64,000 bases of DNA from Polyodon spathula (GCF_017654505.1 NC_054553.1:1540501-1604500), one strand, 5' to 3'. Numbered from the stretch's first letter, positions 12,075-21,889 are shown. Program-made: numbers and translations. The notes: generated by a model not told the origin, from the sequence alone.

Positions 12075-15000
12075 TATCCCACCCCTCAGAGTGGAGCCGA
12101 AGGAACACTCGGAAACCTCTAACCCTTCCCTTTTACCTCCCTCCCGGGAAAAAAAATCAGCATTTTGATGTAACTTACCCGCACGATACCTTATTTGAAA
12201 GGCGAAGGGTTGGAGCGCCAGGTACCACCGCGTAATCCTAGCGTTTGAATCCTTCATCGTGTCTAACCACTTTAAAGAAGCGTGATCTGTGATGAGTACA
12301 AAGGGTCGTCCCAGAAGATAGTATTTTAAAGATTCCACTGCCCATTTCACTGCCAGGCATTCTTTCTCCACTACCGAATACCTCTGTTCTCTGGGCAGTA
12401 ACTTCCGACTGATGTATAGTATCGGGTGTTCTACACCATCTCTCTCCTGGGACAGAACCGCCCCCAGACCAGTCTGCGATGCATCTGTCTGCAGGACGAA
12501 CTCTCGGCTGAAATCCGGGCTTATTAATGCTGGGGCCTGACTCAAATTAGTTTTAATAGATTCAAAGGCTGTCTGACACTCTGCACTCCACTTAATTTTA
12601 TTTGGAGCGTTCTTTTTAGTGAGATCAGTGAGAGGGGCGGCTATAGTGGAAAAGTGTGGAATAAAGCGGCGGTAATAACCAGCCAACCCTAACAGTGATC
12701 TCACCTGGGTTTTCGTGGTAGGTACCGGTGAATCCAACAAAGCCTGGACTTTTGAAACCAACGGTTTCACTCTACCCTTACCCATTATGAAACCTAAATA
12801 TTTAGTTTCTTCTTTTCCAATAGCGCACTTTGCCATGTTCGCTGTGAGCCCCGCCCTCCTCAGAGACTGTAAGACGGCTTCTAATCTAGTCAAATGTTCT
12901 CTCCAGGAAGAACTATAAATGACTACATCATCGATATACGCAGCTGCATACTCTCGATGAGGTTGTAAAACCCTGTCCATTAGTCTCTGAAAAGTAGCAG
13001 GCGCTCCATGAAGTCCGAACGGCATAGTACAAAATTGAAAAAGACCCTCTGGGGTTGAAAATGCCGTTTTCTCACGAGAGGCTTTCGTTAATGGAATTTG
13101 CCAATATCCTTTCGTCAGATCCAGAGTTGAAATAAACCGAGCTTGCCCCAGTTTGTCTAAGAGTTCATCTACTCGAGGCATGGGATATGCATCAAACTTG
13201 GAGATAGCATTCACCCTCCTAAAATCGATACATAATCGTAGTGACCCATCTGGCTTGTCTATTGGTACTATTGGGCTACACCACTCACTTCGGGAAGGTT
13301 CAATTACCCCAAGTTTCAACATACACTCCACCTCCCTTCGAACAGAATCTCTCCGACTCTCTGGAATGCGATACGGTCTCTGTCTAACTCTTAGACCTGG
13401 CGGAGTGATAATAGCATGTTCGATCAAATGCGTTCTTCCAGGCACGTTAGAAAACACATCACTGAACATTTTAATTAGATTGCTTACCTCTTCACGCTGA
13501 TCAGGAGTTAATTGTTCCCCCATCGGGACCTCAATTGCTGACTCTGACTCAATTGAGGGTCCAAAATCCTCTCCCTCCTGTACAGGAGATATAAAATGGA
13601 CTTCCCGTTCTTTCCACGGTTTCAGGAGATTAACATGATAAATTTGACTTTCTTTCCGACGCCCAGGCTGTCGGATCTCATAATTGACTTTACCAATTGC
13701 TCGAATAACCTGAAAAGGACCCTGCCATTTAGCAAACAACTTAGATTCCGATGAGGGCAACAATAACAACACTTTGTCTCCAGGTCGAAAGTTCCGAATT
13801 CTTGCATTTTTATTGTAGCTTTGTTGCTGCTTCTGCTGTGCCGCTTTGAGATTGTCATGTGCCAATCGACCGACTAATTCTAAGCGATCGCGTAACTGCA
13901 ACACGTATTTTACTACATTTTTAGACTCCTTTGACTGTTCTTCCCAGCCTTCTCTTATGAGATCCAAGATACCCCGCGGCTGCCGACCGTACAAGAGCTC
14001 AAACGGGGAAAACCCCGTTGAGGATTGTGGTACCTCGCGAACTGCAAAGAGCAAGTAGGGAAGCAGTTTAGCCCAATTGCGTTTTTCTTGATCTACAAAG
14101 CGGCGCAACATATTTTTCAAAGTCTGATTAAATCGTTCAACAAGCCCATCCGTTTGTGGATGAAAAACTGAGGTTCTAATTGAACGAATTTTCAATAATT
14201 TATATAATTGCTGAATACAGTCTGACATAAAATTAGTGCCCTGATCAGTGAGAATTTCTTTCGGGATTCCCACCCTAGAGAATATTTTTACCAATTCATT
14301 CGCTACAGCTATTGCATTCATAGAGCGTAAGGGAACAGCTTCTGGATATCTCGTTGCGTAGTCCACTACTACTAAAATATACCGATATCCTGACTCTGTT
14401 CCCTCCAGAGGGCCTACTAAATCTACACCAATCCTTTCAAACGGTACCCCAATAATTGGAAGTGGAACCAGAGGTGCGGGGCGAACTGACTTAGGGGCAG
14501 CTAATTGACATTCAGGACACTCCGATACATACTTCCGCACCAGACCATAAACCCCAGGCCAAAAAAACCGGGCCAGAATTCGTTCCTGAGTCTTTTCAGT
14601 TCCCAAATGACCTGAAAATGGAATGTCATGCGCCAATCTCATGATTTCTGACTGAAAAGGCCTAGGAACCAATAACTGTTTTACGAGCTGTCCCGTCCCG
14701 GGAGCCCGGGTTATTCTATATAATAAGTGCCCAGATACAGAAAAATGCGGAAATACCACCGGTTGTCCTTCCTGCATATCCTTCCCCTCGATATATCTAA
14801 CCCGTTTCCAAGCATACTGTAACGTGGGATCATTTTGTTGTTCATATCCCAAGTCAATATCTCGGTCCCAATGGTTAGGTACACAGAGAGGAGTGTCTTT
14901 TATTACATGACCTTCCACCTCAGTAACCTCGCAGCCCCGGTTACACTGAATACCTACTCCCTTTCCTTGCCGTTTCAGCGATTGGTTTACTTTTGTGTCA

Positions 15001-16430
15001 GACCCCTCCCCTTGTCGTCTCAGAGTTCCCTCATATTTTTCCACCCGACGCTCTCTTTTTGTTTTTCTTGGGCGGATTTTAGGGTTAAACAGGTCGGATT
15101 GCAACGGAAAAATCTCGCCAATTGTTTTCTCCTGTTGCTTTAATTGTCCCCTGGTAGAAACTAAGACCATTTCCCGACCTAAAATACGATCAAAAAACGG
15201 CCAGTCTCTTCCCAGGAGAACAGGGTATGGTAAACATTGCGCTACAGCCACTTTAACGCAAGCTGAATAATCACCTACAATAAGTCTAACTTTAGTGGTG
15301 GGATAAACCCGAGTTTCTCCATGAATACAGGAGATAGCCACTTTACCCTGTGGCTCCCAGGCTACCCCATCCAAGAGAGCTTGCCGAATCAATGTTTGTG
15401 CACACCCAGAGTCCGCAAATGCGTAAGTACTCTTTCCCCCGACCTGTACTCTTAACTGATAAGGGCCCTCCCGACATTCCCCAGTGTTCCTACCTGTTAC
15501 TGCTGACCAGGATCTTGTCGCCAGGTCCACCTTTATTACTGGACAATTCCTGGCAATGTGTCCAGGCTCATTACATTGGTAGCACACTTGGTTAGGAGGC
15601 ATCAACGGAGTTAATCTGTCCTGCGAGTCCGCGACCGGCAGGTTAGGGGGATTCTCTCTCGCCCAGGATGGGGCTAACCTCGACCTCCATGGTCTGAAGG
15701 TCCGGTTACCCCCTCTGGGCTTCATTGGTTGGTTGGTCCGAGTTAGTTTAGGGGCAGGAGTGGGGTCTGACCCGGCACCTTCGTTTGCGTCTTCGTAGGC
15801 CTCCGCCAGGAGGAGGGCATCCTCGAGAGTGGTAGGTCTATTCCTCTTAATCCACTCTCGATTCCCTGGCGGTAGTATAGACGCAAACTGTTCTATAACT
15901 ATTTTCTGCACCAGTTCTTGGGGTGTATGTTCTTCTGGCCGCAGCCACCGGGTGCACTGATCTAAAAGATATTGTCCCGCAACCCGGGGCCGCATCCCCT
16001 TGGACAGCTGGTATTCCCGAAAACGGCGCCGGTATGTTTCCTCCGTGATCCCGAGGCGTGAGAGAATGGCTTCTTTAACTTTAACATAGTCCCCTGCATT
16101 CGTGGCCGTCAGGGCTCGATATGCTGCCTGAGCTTCCCCTGTCAGGCAGGGTGCCAATTTCATGGCCCAGTGTTCCCTAGGCCACTCTGCAGCCTCTGCC
16201 ACTCTCTCAAACGTAATCAAGAAAGCCTCGGGATCATCTTCCGAGGTCATCTTCTGAAGATTAGGCTGAGCTGCAAACATCCGGGCAACCGCTCTCTCTG
16301 ATGTTGATATTGATAGTTTTTCTACCAGCTGTCCCAAGAACTGGGCGAGCTGTTCCAGGTGCCGTGTCTCTCTCTCCTCTCGCTTCTCCTCCTGCTCCCT
16401 AAACATTGTCAAAACTGTAGCTGGATCCAT
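11718..16430 (-). CDS. gag-pol: Gag-Pol polyprotein of Gmr1-like retrotransposon
   Basis: Makes the capsid and the enzymes for reverse transcription and integration. The first ATG after the primer site (16430) starts MDPATVL; codons upstream would overlap the primer site. Domains (1570 residues from that ATG): coiled N-terminus (about 1-45); capsid with a SCAN-like part (about 134-215); CCHC knuckle 283-296; aspartic protease DSG 340-342 and LLGRDW (about 405-410); integrase zinc site H601, H608, C638, C641; catalytic D670, D729, E765 (D,D35E); GPF module near 905; reverse transcriptase TLDLTKGYWQ (D1104) and YIDD 1165-1168; RNase H D1316, E1357, D1382, D1425. There is no frameshift or stop between Gag and Pol. 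The last ~118 residues lie in the 3' LTR and have no recognisable domain; their frame depends on an A5 run (11958-11962) that is A4 in the other LTR, which would instead end the protein near 11915, at about 1505 residues. Family assignment is very secure; the C-terminus is not. Confidence 0.97.
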   Translation of the reverse strand: MDPATVLTMFREQEEKREERETRHLEQLAQFLGQLVEKLSISTSERAVARMFAAQPNLQKMTSEDDPEAFLITFERVAEAAEWPREHWAMKLAPCLTGEAQAAYRALTATNAGDYVKVKEAILSRLGITEETYRRRFREYQLSKGMRPRVAGQYLLDQCTRWLRPEEHTPQELVQKIVIEQFASILPPGNREWIKRNRPTTLEDALLLAEAYEDANEGAGSDPTPAPKLTRTNQPMKPRGGNRTFRPWRSRLAPSWARENPPNLPVADSQDRLTPLMPPNQVCYQCNEPGHIARNCPVIKVDLATRSWSAVTGRNTGECREGPYQLRVQVGGKSTYAFADSGCAQTLIRQALLDGVAWEPQGKVAISCIHGETRVYPTTKVRLIVGDYSACVKVAVAQCLPYPVLLGRDWPFFDRILGREMVLVSTRGQLKQQEKTIGEIFPLQSDLFNPKIRPRKTKRERRVEKYEGTLRRQGEGSDTKVNQSLKRQGKGVGIQCNRGCEVTEVEGHVIKDTPLCVPNHWDRDIDLGYEQQNDPTLQYAWKRVRYIEGKDMQEGQPVVFPHFSVSGHLLYRITRAPGTGQLVKQLLVPRPFQSEIMRLAHDIPFSGHLGTEKTQERILARFFWPGVYGLVRKYVSECPECQLAAPKSVRPAPLVPLPIIGVPFERIGVDLVGPLEGTESGYRYILVVVDYATRYPEAVPLRSMNAIAVANELVKIFSRVGIPKEILTDQGTNFMSDCIQQLYKLLKIRSIRTSVFHPQTDGLVERFNQTLKNMLRRFVDQEKRNWAKLLPYLLFAVREVPQSSTGFSPFELLYGRQPRGILDLIREGWEEQSKESKNVVKYVLQLRDRLELVGRLAHDNLKAAQQKQQQSYNKNARIRNFRPGDKVLLLLPSSESKLFAKWQGPFQVIRAIGKVNYEIRQPGRRKESQIYHVNLLKPWKEREVHFISPVQEGEDFGPSIESESAIEVPMGEQLTPDQREEVSNLIKMFSDVFSNVPGRTHLIEHAIITPPGLRVRQRPYRIPESRRDSVRREVECMLKLGVIEPSRSEWCSPIVPIDKPDGSLRLCIDFRRVNAISKFDAYPMPRVDELLDKLGQARFISTLDLTKGYWQIPLTKASREKTAFSTPEGLFQFCTMPFGLHGAPATFQRLMDRVLQPHREYAAAYIDDVVIYSSSWREHLTRLEAVLQSLRRAGLTANMAKCAIGKEETKYLGFIMGKGRVKPLVSKVQALLDSPVPTTKTQVRSLLGLAGYYRRFIPHFSTIAAPLTDLTKKNAPNKIKWSAECQTAFESIKTNLSQAPALISPDFSREFVLQTDASQTGLGAVLSQERDGVEHPILYISRKLLPREQRYSVVEKECLAVKWAVESLKYYLLGRPFVLITDHASLKWLDTMKDSNARITRWYLALQPFAFQIRYRAGKLHQNADFFSREGGKREGLEVSECSFGSTLRGGICDESKGFRSVIQPPDSRWHQTNSGLPLPRSRDHGKSHLFEGRHLGEGRKYEYVTSSHWSQVKEKDTCRLGIGVPLTTEAGHYILKGTYYCVRGWSESKVGGVTGGGRVWFCAAGFLKH
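12075..12087 (-). other. Polypurine tract (plus-strand primer)
   Basis: In element sense GAGGGGTGGGATA lies immediately before the 3' LTR start TGTGATG. A G-rich purine run abutting U3 is where plus-strand DNA synthesis is primed. One T interrupts the G runs and the last two bases before the LTR are TA. Confidence 0.8.
12147..12500 (-). other. RNase H domain of Pol
   Basis: Residues about 1311-1428. The acidic residues are all present: FVLQTDAS (D1316), VEKECLAV (E1357), LITDHASLKWL (D1382) and NADFFSR (D1425). It follows reverse transcriptase directly. Coming last in Pol, after integrase, is the copia-like order. Confidence 0.93.
12777..13328 (-). other. Reverse transcriptase domain of Pol
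   Basis: Residues about 1035-1218. The conserved blocks run in order: VIEPSRSEWCSPIVPI, DGSLRLCIDFRRVN, FISTLDLTKGYWQIPL (first catalytic Asp, 1104), FCTMPFGLHGAPATFQRLMD, then YIDDVVIYS (plus-strand complement at 12927-12938) and TKYLGFIM. All are gypsy-type, and no catalytic residue is missing. Confidence 0.96.
13614..14630 (-). other. Integrase region of Pol, upstream of RT
   Basis: Residues about 601-939. Zinc site HX6HX29CX2C (H601 to C641), then the catalytic core with D670 (ERIGVDLVGP), D729 (ILTDQGTNF) and E765 (GLVERFNQ), giving spacing 58 and 35. A C-terminal GPY/F-type module follows (KWQGPFQVI to VNLLKPW). No chromodomain follows; the chain goes straight into the RT linker. In ordinary gypsy elements this region lies after RNase H. 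Confidence 0.95.
15198..15461 (-). other. Retropepsin-like protease of Pol
   Basis: Residues about 324-411. FADSGCAQTLI carries the catalytic Asp in the DSG form (rather than DTG). A second hydrophobic turn, VLLGRDW, completes the usual pattern. It begins only about 28 residues after the zinc knuckle, in the same frame. Confidence 0.88.
15543..15584 (-). other. CCHC zinc knuckle (nucleocapsid)
   Basis: CYQCNEPGHIARNC fits CX2CX4HX4C exactly (residues 283-296). It is a single knuckle preceded by an Arg/Pro-rich linker, as expected for RNA-binding nucleocapsid at the end of Gag. Confidence 0.95.
15786..16031 (-). other. SCAN-like capsid segment of Gag
   Basis: Residues about 134-215. The core pattern is that of vertebrate SCAN domains: RWLRPEEHTPQE, then IVIEQFASILP, then a Trp and an acidic LEDALLLAE helix. 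SCAN domains of zinc-finger proteins are held to derive from the capsid of a Gmr1-like element, so this is the parental retroelement form rather than a captured host domain. Assignment is by eye from these motifs. Confidence 0.85.
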
Positions 16431-16433
16431 TTT

Positions 16434-16447
16434 CACTTCTGACACCA
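16434..16447 (-). other. Primer-binding site, tRNA-Leu-like
   Basis: In element sense TGGTGTCAGAAGTG starts two bases (CG) after the 5' LTR. It begins with the obligatory TGG complementary to the tRNA CCA end. From memory it matches the complement of a vertebrate tRNA-Leu 3' end (CAA type exactly, CAG type with one mismatch). Confidence 0.8.
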
Positions 16448-16449
16448 CG

Positions 16450-17038
16450 TGTGAGGCGAGAGTGTATTAAATGGAATGTCCAGACAGTAATTTATGTGTA
16501 CAGAAATAAAATAATTTATTTTTATTTTCTATACACAACAAAAGGATTAAATAACAAACGAAAAAACAAAATGGTGTGAGGGAAGGAGTGCAGGGGTGGA
16601 ATCCAAAACAAACTGTGATGACTCGTCTTTAATTTGTCTTCGTGGTGACCATACATAAACAAAAAAAAGACAAAAGAAATGTTAGTGTTTCAAAAATCCC
16701 GCTGCACAAAACCAGACTCTCCCTCCACCCGTTACTCCTCCTACTTTTACTTTCGGACCAACCCCGAACACAGTAGTACGTTCCCTTTAGTATGTAATGT
16801 CCCGCCTCTGTAGTCAGTGGAACACCAATCCCCAACCGACACGTGTCCTTCTCCTTCACTTGACTCCAGTGGCTGGAAGTTACATACTCGTACTTCCGCC
16901 CCTCACCAAGGTGCCGCCCCTCAAAAGATGACTTTTGCCATGGTCACGAGATCTTGGTAAGGGAAGTCCCGAGTTGGTTTGATGCCATCTACTGTCGGGA
17001 GGCTGAATCACAGACCGAAAACCCTTTGACTCATCACA
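16450..17038 (-). repeat. 5' LTR (589 bp)
   Basis: Copy of 11487-12074 with no base substitutions and three one-base homopolymer differences. It carries the same GC boxes and paired AATAAA. Because of the length differences the long frame that is open in the 3' LTR is broken here. Confidence 0.97.
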
Positions 17039-17044
17039 GGGACG
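17039..17044. repeat. Target-site duplication, right copy
   Basis: GGGACG immediately after the LTR end CATCACA, identical to 11481-11486. Confidence 0.95.
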
Positions 17045-18389
17045 TGACAGAGTGTGTCTGCTCAATCATGAAAACACTCTATGTGCTTCGGTCACTTTAC
17101 AATGAGTTATCCCCAAGCTGTCATTGTCAAGCAATATGACCTTCCCATCAGCTTTTAGCTCTTGCCTAACAGCAGGTCCCAGCAAGATGGGGGTGCTTTC
17201 ACAAATTCAGGGTCAGTTAAAAGTCCCAAAAGGGTGATGTGGCTGTAGAAGCTCTACACGCTTGGATCGGTTAAAATGCTTCTTCATGCAATTCAAAGAC
17301 AGTTAAAAGTGTGGTGTGAAAGCAGCTTTAATATCAAGAGACTACTGCCCATGGGACCCTGTGTCCACCGGACAAAGTGCAGTTACATTACACTAGGGTT
17401 GTTGGGCTATTTTGAATCGTTGTACTCATTCTAAGTGTGCAGTGAAATGAAGCCTAATACTGTAGACTGATAATTCAAGGCACACAAAAATAGCCCAATA
17501 GCAATAATACAGTATGTCTTGCTGCAAAAGCATGAAGAATATAGACTTTTTACCTGGAATAGTTGGTCCTGTCATCATTTTGCTGATGGTTTACTGTACT
17601 GGTCAGGTGTTTGTTACCAGTGTGTCAATTTATTCTGTGTCTCCACTAAAGTGTTGAAGGTCAATTTTTTTACCAGACAAGCAGTTTGGGATATGCAGTA
17701 AAGCATTGTGTATACAGAGCTAATATGGCATACATGACCAAAGTATCATCCGGCCCAAGGCTGTGTATTGCGCAATTGATATGCAGCAAACTTTTCACAG
17801 TGGCATGTTTTCTCAAATATAGTTTTAGTTAAAGAGTAGCCTTCAGCTCAAATTAAATGAATATCACAATAACTCTAGCCTTTGTAACTAAGAATTGATT
17901 CCATCCAACTGCAATCAATATTTCAGAAACAAAGGACTGGCTCTGGGATACCTCAAGTCTCAGCAACCTCACTTCAAACAACAGCCACCCAAGGACACAC
18001 TTATATTAAATAACATTGACCAGCTTCATTAATCCACTGCTTTATTAAACACAGGTGCCTGACTGGAGGACTGTGATATAACACTGCCTCTAATACATGA
18101 CTGCCAGACTAAGTCTGTTTAACTTTACATACAATACAGCAAAGATGCTGGCAAAGCCGTCATTGGCTCATATATGAAATCACCTGAAGGCTTTCCAGAC
18201 ATTTCTTGTTTGTTAGCTGTGAGAAAATGTGTGATCTCCCATTTCCCAAAGTCTGCATGCCTATGTTATGACCCAAAACTAGCCTTAGGATACATAGTTC
18301 ATTACAATCTGACTTAATACTGTACCTTACTACACCTACAATAGAAACAAAAAATGAACTAAGATTTTTTTAAAAAACCAAAACTTGAA
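17045..18389. other. Non-coding stretch, no gene recognised
   Basis: Right flank of the insertion. AT-rich, only short motif-free frames; no repeat seen. Confidence 0.5.
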
Positions 18390-18584
18390 TTATTATTTGT
18401 TTAGCAGACTCTTTTATCCAAGGGGACTTACAGAGACGAGGGTGTGTGAACTATGCATCAGCTTTAGAGTCACTTACAACAACGTCTCACCTGAAAGATG
18501 GAGCACAAGGAGGTTAATTGACTCAGAATCAGGGACCTCCTGGTTACAAGCCCTTTTCTTTAACCACTGGACCACACAGCCTCC
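18390..18584 (-). mobile_element. tRNA-derived SINE, diverged copy
   Basis: In minus sense it starts ggaggctgtgtggtccagtgg, giving an RNA polymerase III A box (TGGTCCAGTGG, plus-strand 18564-18574). A degenerate B box (ggtccctgattc, 18526-18537) follows. The 3' end reads ggataaaagagtctgctaaa before an A/T-rich tail, which resembles the L2/CR1-type LINE tail used by many fish SINEs. The middle appears to have lost part of the standard body. It belongs to the large class of fish SINEs with this tail; the exact family was not searched. Confidence 0.75.
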
Positions 18585-21500
18585 ATCAGCTGAAATCTTG
18601 ACTGCAGTTGAACCGAATCAATTCTTAGTTACACAGGGTGGTGATATTGTGATATTCATTTAAATTGAGCTGATAATAATAATCATTTATATTATACTTT
18701 TTTTATTATTATTATGTTGCACCAATGATGGGTGGTTGTTATTCATCACAGAAACTGTCTCGGATTATACTTTAGATGCCAAAACCCACAACATCTAAAA
18801 AACAGCTTTAGCAAGAACAAAGTCTTTGAAAACAAGAAGGCAACAGACAATCACATTTGACAAGATTACAATAGGGAAATGCCTAAGGCTAATTTGAGAC
18901 AGACTAGTCTGCTATATCATTTACAGTATATGTAAAAGAGATCTGAGTGTAATGGTCTAAAGATATGGCAAGCAAAGAAGCCAAGAAAAAAAAAAAAGTC
19001 TCAACTCTCCTGGGGGTGCTAATGAAAGGACAGGAACCCGTTTAAGGCTTTCCCATATGTGGCTTTATTTCCTTTAGTTCAGCTTGAGGTGTCGCCGTTT
19101 ATCTTTCATGGTTACTCTGAAAACCCCAGAGAAAATTAAAAACAAGTGGGTGTTGCTATAGTGACAGTGCATAGACTTAAATAGCCATTGTTCCGTGTGA
19201 AACTGAAGATCACCTTTGATAATTGCTTGTCTTGTTCTTCCAAGCATTTAGTCAGAAATTCAAATCGATTAAGTTTAAATCTGGTTGAGCAATGGAAAGA
19301 AGACGTGTATAGACAGGTTTTGACATCTTTCCAAAAGATAGAGACATAAAGCGAAATTTTAATTGAAATTTGTCCTAGTAAAAGTTTCAAGCCTACAATT
19401 AGTCTGTATGTGATTGATGATGTTTTTTTTTTTATTCACATTGAGGTGATTTTTGAGGTGAAAAAAAAAAACATGCTGCATACCTCCCTGTACTGTAGAT
19501 TCTAGAAAGCCACTTGTGCAATTTATTTTTCTATAATATCTGTAATATACAATAGCAAAAAAATAAATAAACATTGTTTAAGAAAATAACTAACCATTTT
19601 GGTGGGAAGTCTTTATCAAAGTCTTTCATGTCTGACAAAGACTTCTCATTGAAACTTGTGACGAGTATAATTCAGATGAACATCTATATCCTATGATTTA
19701 CTGTTTAATATTAATGATTAAAAGAACAATGTAGCATGTTATAGATAGGCTAAATCCGATTTACACCTTTAGTTATACAGGAGGGATTGATGTATTGTTT
19801 GACCTTCCTGTGCTCTAGCACCAAAATAAAAGCTGTATATTTGAATGAGATAAAGACTGGAGACAGAAAGGTGTCATATAAAGATCATGGCATCGGGTTT
19901 CCGGTCAGGTTCACATATTTAGAGTTTGTCGAGTTGTTGTCAAAGATGGAAATGTATTTAATAACGCAGGACTTATTTAGTTGTTTTTAAAGGGAGAGTG
20001 AGATAATTGATATGGTGCATATAAAAAAAAAAAAAAAAACAATTTAGCCTTAGTGTTGATTTGGGTTCGATCCAAAACTGAGAAAATCCCTGTGAGGTGA
20101 ATTTCCTAAATTCCACTTTTTCTTTTCTTCCAATGTGACATACAGACCCATGTACCTTAGAAACAAAGGATTAAAACACATCCTTAGCAATTACCTGTCC
20201 AGTAAAGTGAAGTCTAGAGCTATAGTATTGTTTTGTTTAATATGCTGCTTTCATATTCCACCCTCCTCTCTCTTCAGCTTTCATTGCAGGCAGTGGATCC
20301 TATTGCTCCATTCTCTTTTGTTTGCCACGAGATAATGAACAAACCACTTAAAAGATCTCGCTCCTTTTCTCTCGCTCCGTTAAAAAAAGAAAACTGGCAC
20401 ACTAATGACATCAGCATTTCTTATCTGAGCCACACCCAGTCATGTCTGAGAAAACAAGCTGTCAGAGAACCCTGTTTAATCTGCATAGCAACTACACACA
20501 GCGCGATGAAAAATGAAAAGGTGTGATAAGACATGCATGCTTAAAATACCATAAACATTGAAGGCATAAGCTATTGTAGGGCTCAGCACACCACACAAAG
20601 CTGTTTTATCTTTAGATGTTGTCTGCAAACAGCATGGCTTGTCCTGTTGATTGAAGCAGTATATATCAGTGGGCACAGCCTCCTTGGCCATTTCTGTGTC
20701 ATATTGGAACAGACCACCTGCATCAGTCTTTCACAACATTGTGGAGCGCTTGCTCATTGTGCTTGAAAGCAGTTCCCAAGTGTAGGGTACCCAATCTATA
20801 TGAGACATCGCTGTACCACAGGGAGTATTAGATAAATATAGATGGAAAGAACTGTATTATAATTCTATAAATCCACCTGGAAGATCTGGAGGAGTGCATA
20901 AAAAAAGGAGTGTAGCGCTCAAGTTTTTTTCCTCTAAAAGCACCCATTCTCTGTAAAAGACTACAAATCATCATTTGTGGATCTCTGAGATGAAATGCAC
21001 AAATCACAGAAATATAAAAAAAATAAATTAGACATTCTCTCCCAATTCCCTTCTATCTTATGGGCTGCTGAAATGGCTATTTTAATGAGAATGTTTTGTT
21101 TAAAGTTTGAAAGTGTCTTTTGGACGGCTCGAGGCAGCGTATCCCTTATGAAACAGGTTGGAGGACGCTGTACTAAAACACTCACCTTCCAGTTTCACCT
21201 TAAACATCACACTCCTACAGAAATGTGCACTCAGGGGTCTAAAGGGGGTCTCAGCAGCAGAGCTCCAGTCCCTGCGGGTCAGCACGATGAAGAGTGCACA
21301 ACCCCTCCTCAAGCCAAGGCCACGCTGCTAGAAGGCTGAATCCCCAGGGAGTGTTTCTATCAGGATCCCAGATAAACAACCCTGGCGTACAAACAGGTCA
21401 ACGGATAAAAGTGTTTGCTCTGCCTAGCAACCGGATGCAAGGCAAACGCGCCAGATAAAATCTTCATGTTCAAAAGCCACAGATCCAGAGGCACAAAGTG

Positions 21501-21860
21501 GCTCTCCTGACAGAGACACCGCAGGGGGAAAAATACCACTAATAGCAATTACTATTACAAATGATTACGCTCTGTGCCAAAACCTTTTATCAGGATGAAA
21601 CCAAATGTAGCTATTTAAAAGCAACCCTATATCACCCTGAAGAATGCAGATTGCATCCAGGTCGTGTAGTTTGGCACACAAAGCAGATTGCTTTTGGGGA
21701 GCAATTGTATCAACAGACATATTGTAGTGATTAAATAAAGATCTGAGGGAATTTAATACACTTTTTTTTTTAATGCACAGTAACTTCAACATAAATGCCT
21801 TTCTCAGCTTGCATGAAAATTCATATGCACACCTGTAAAGAAAAATTTGATGCCAATGGC
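18585..21860. other. Non-coding stretch, no gene recognised
   Basis: Contains an A16 run near 20023 and a GC-richer patch at 21215-21350 with a 114-codon frame that has no family motif. No exon, RNA gene or element could be supported. Confidence 0.5.
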
Positions 21861-21884
21861 CAGACAGACAGACAGACAGACAGG
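21861..21884. repeat. (CAGA)n short tandem repeat
   Basis: About six cagacaga units. A similar (CAGA)5 occurs at 30772-30791. Confidence 0.9.
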
Positions 21885-21889
21885 CAGAC

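Larger units (their letters stand above)
11487..17038 (-). mobile_element. Complete Gmr1-like Ty3/gypsy LTR retrotransposon
   Basis: A 5552-bp element transcribed right to left. Order in its own sense: 5' LTR (16450-17038), primer site (16434-16447), one Gag-Pol frame (16430-11718), polypurine tract (12075-12087), 3' LTR (11487-12074). LTR termini are TG...CA, and the flanks carry a perfect 6-bp duplication. The pol order is protease, integrase, reverse transcriptase, RNase H. This is the Ty1/copia order, but the enzyme motifs (YIDD, HHCC plus D,D35E integrase, GPF module, NAD-F-SR end of RNase H) are of gypsy type. That combination defines the Gmr1 group described from deuterostomes. The near-identical LTRs, intact frame and intact catalytic residues point to a recent, possibly still active insertion. 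No envelope gene is present. Confidence 0.97.

Noticed and set aside
11852..15595. Plus-strand frames inside the retrotransposon
   Set aside because: They are antisense shadows of the Gag-Pol frame or of the LTR and show no motif of their own.
16629..17139. Separate short genes on both strands at 16.6-17.1 kb
   Set aside because: These are the 5' LTR read in frames interrupted by its homopolymer differences; they duplicate the 3' LTR sequence.
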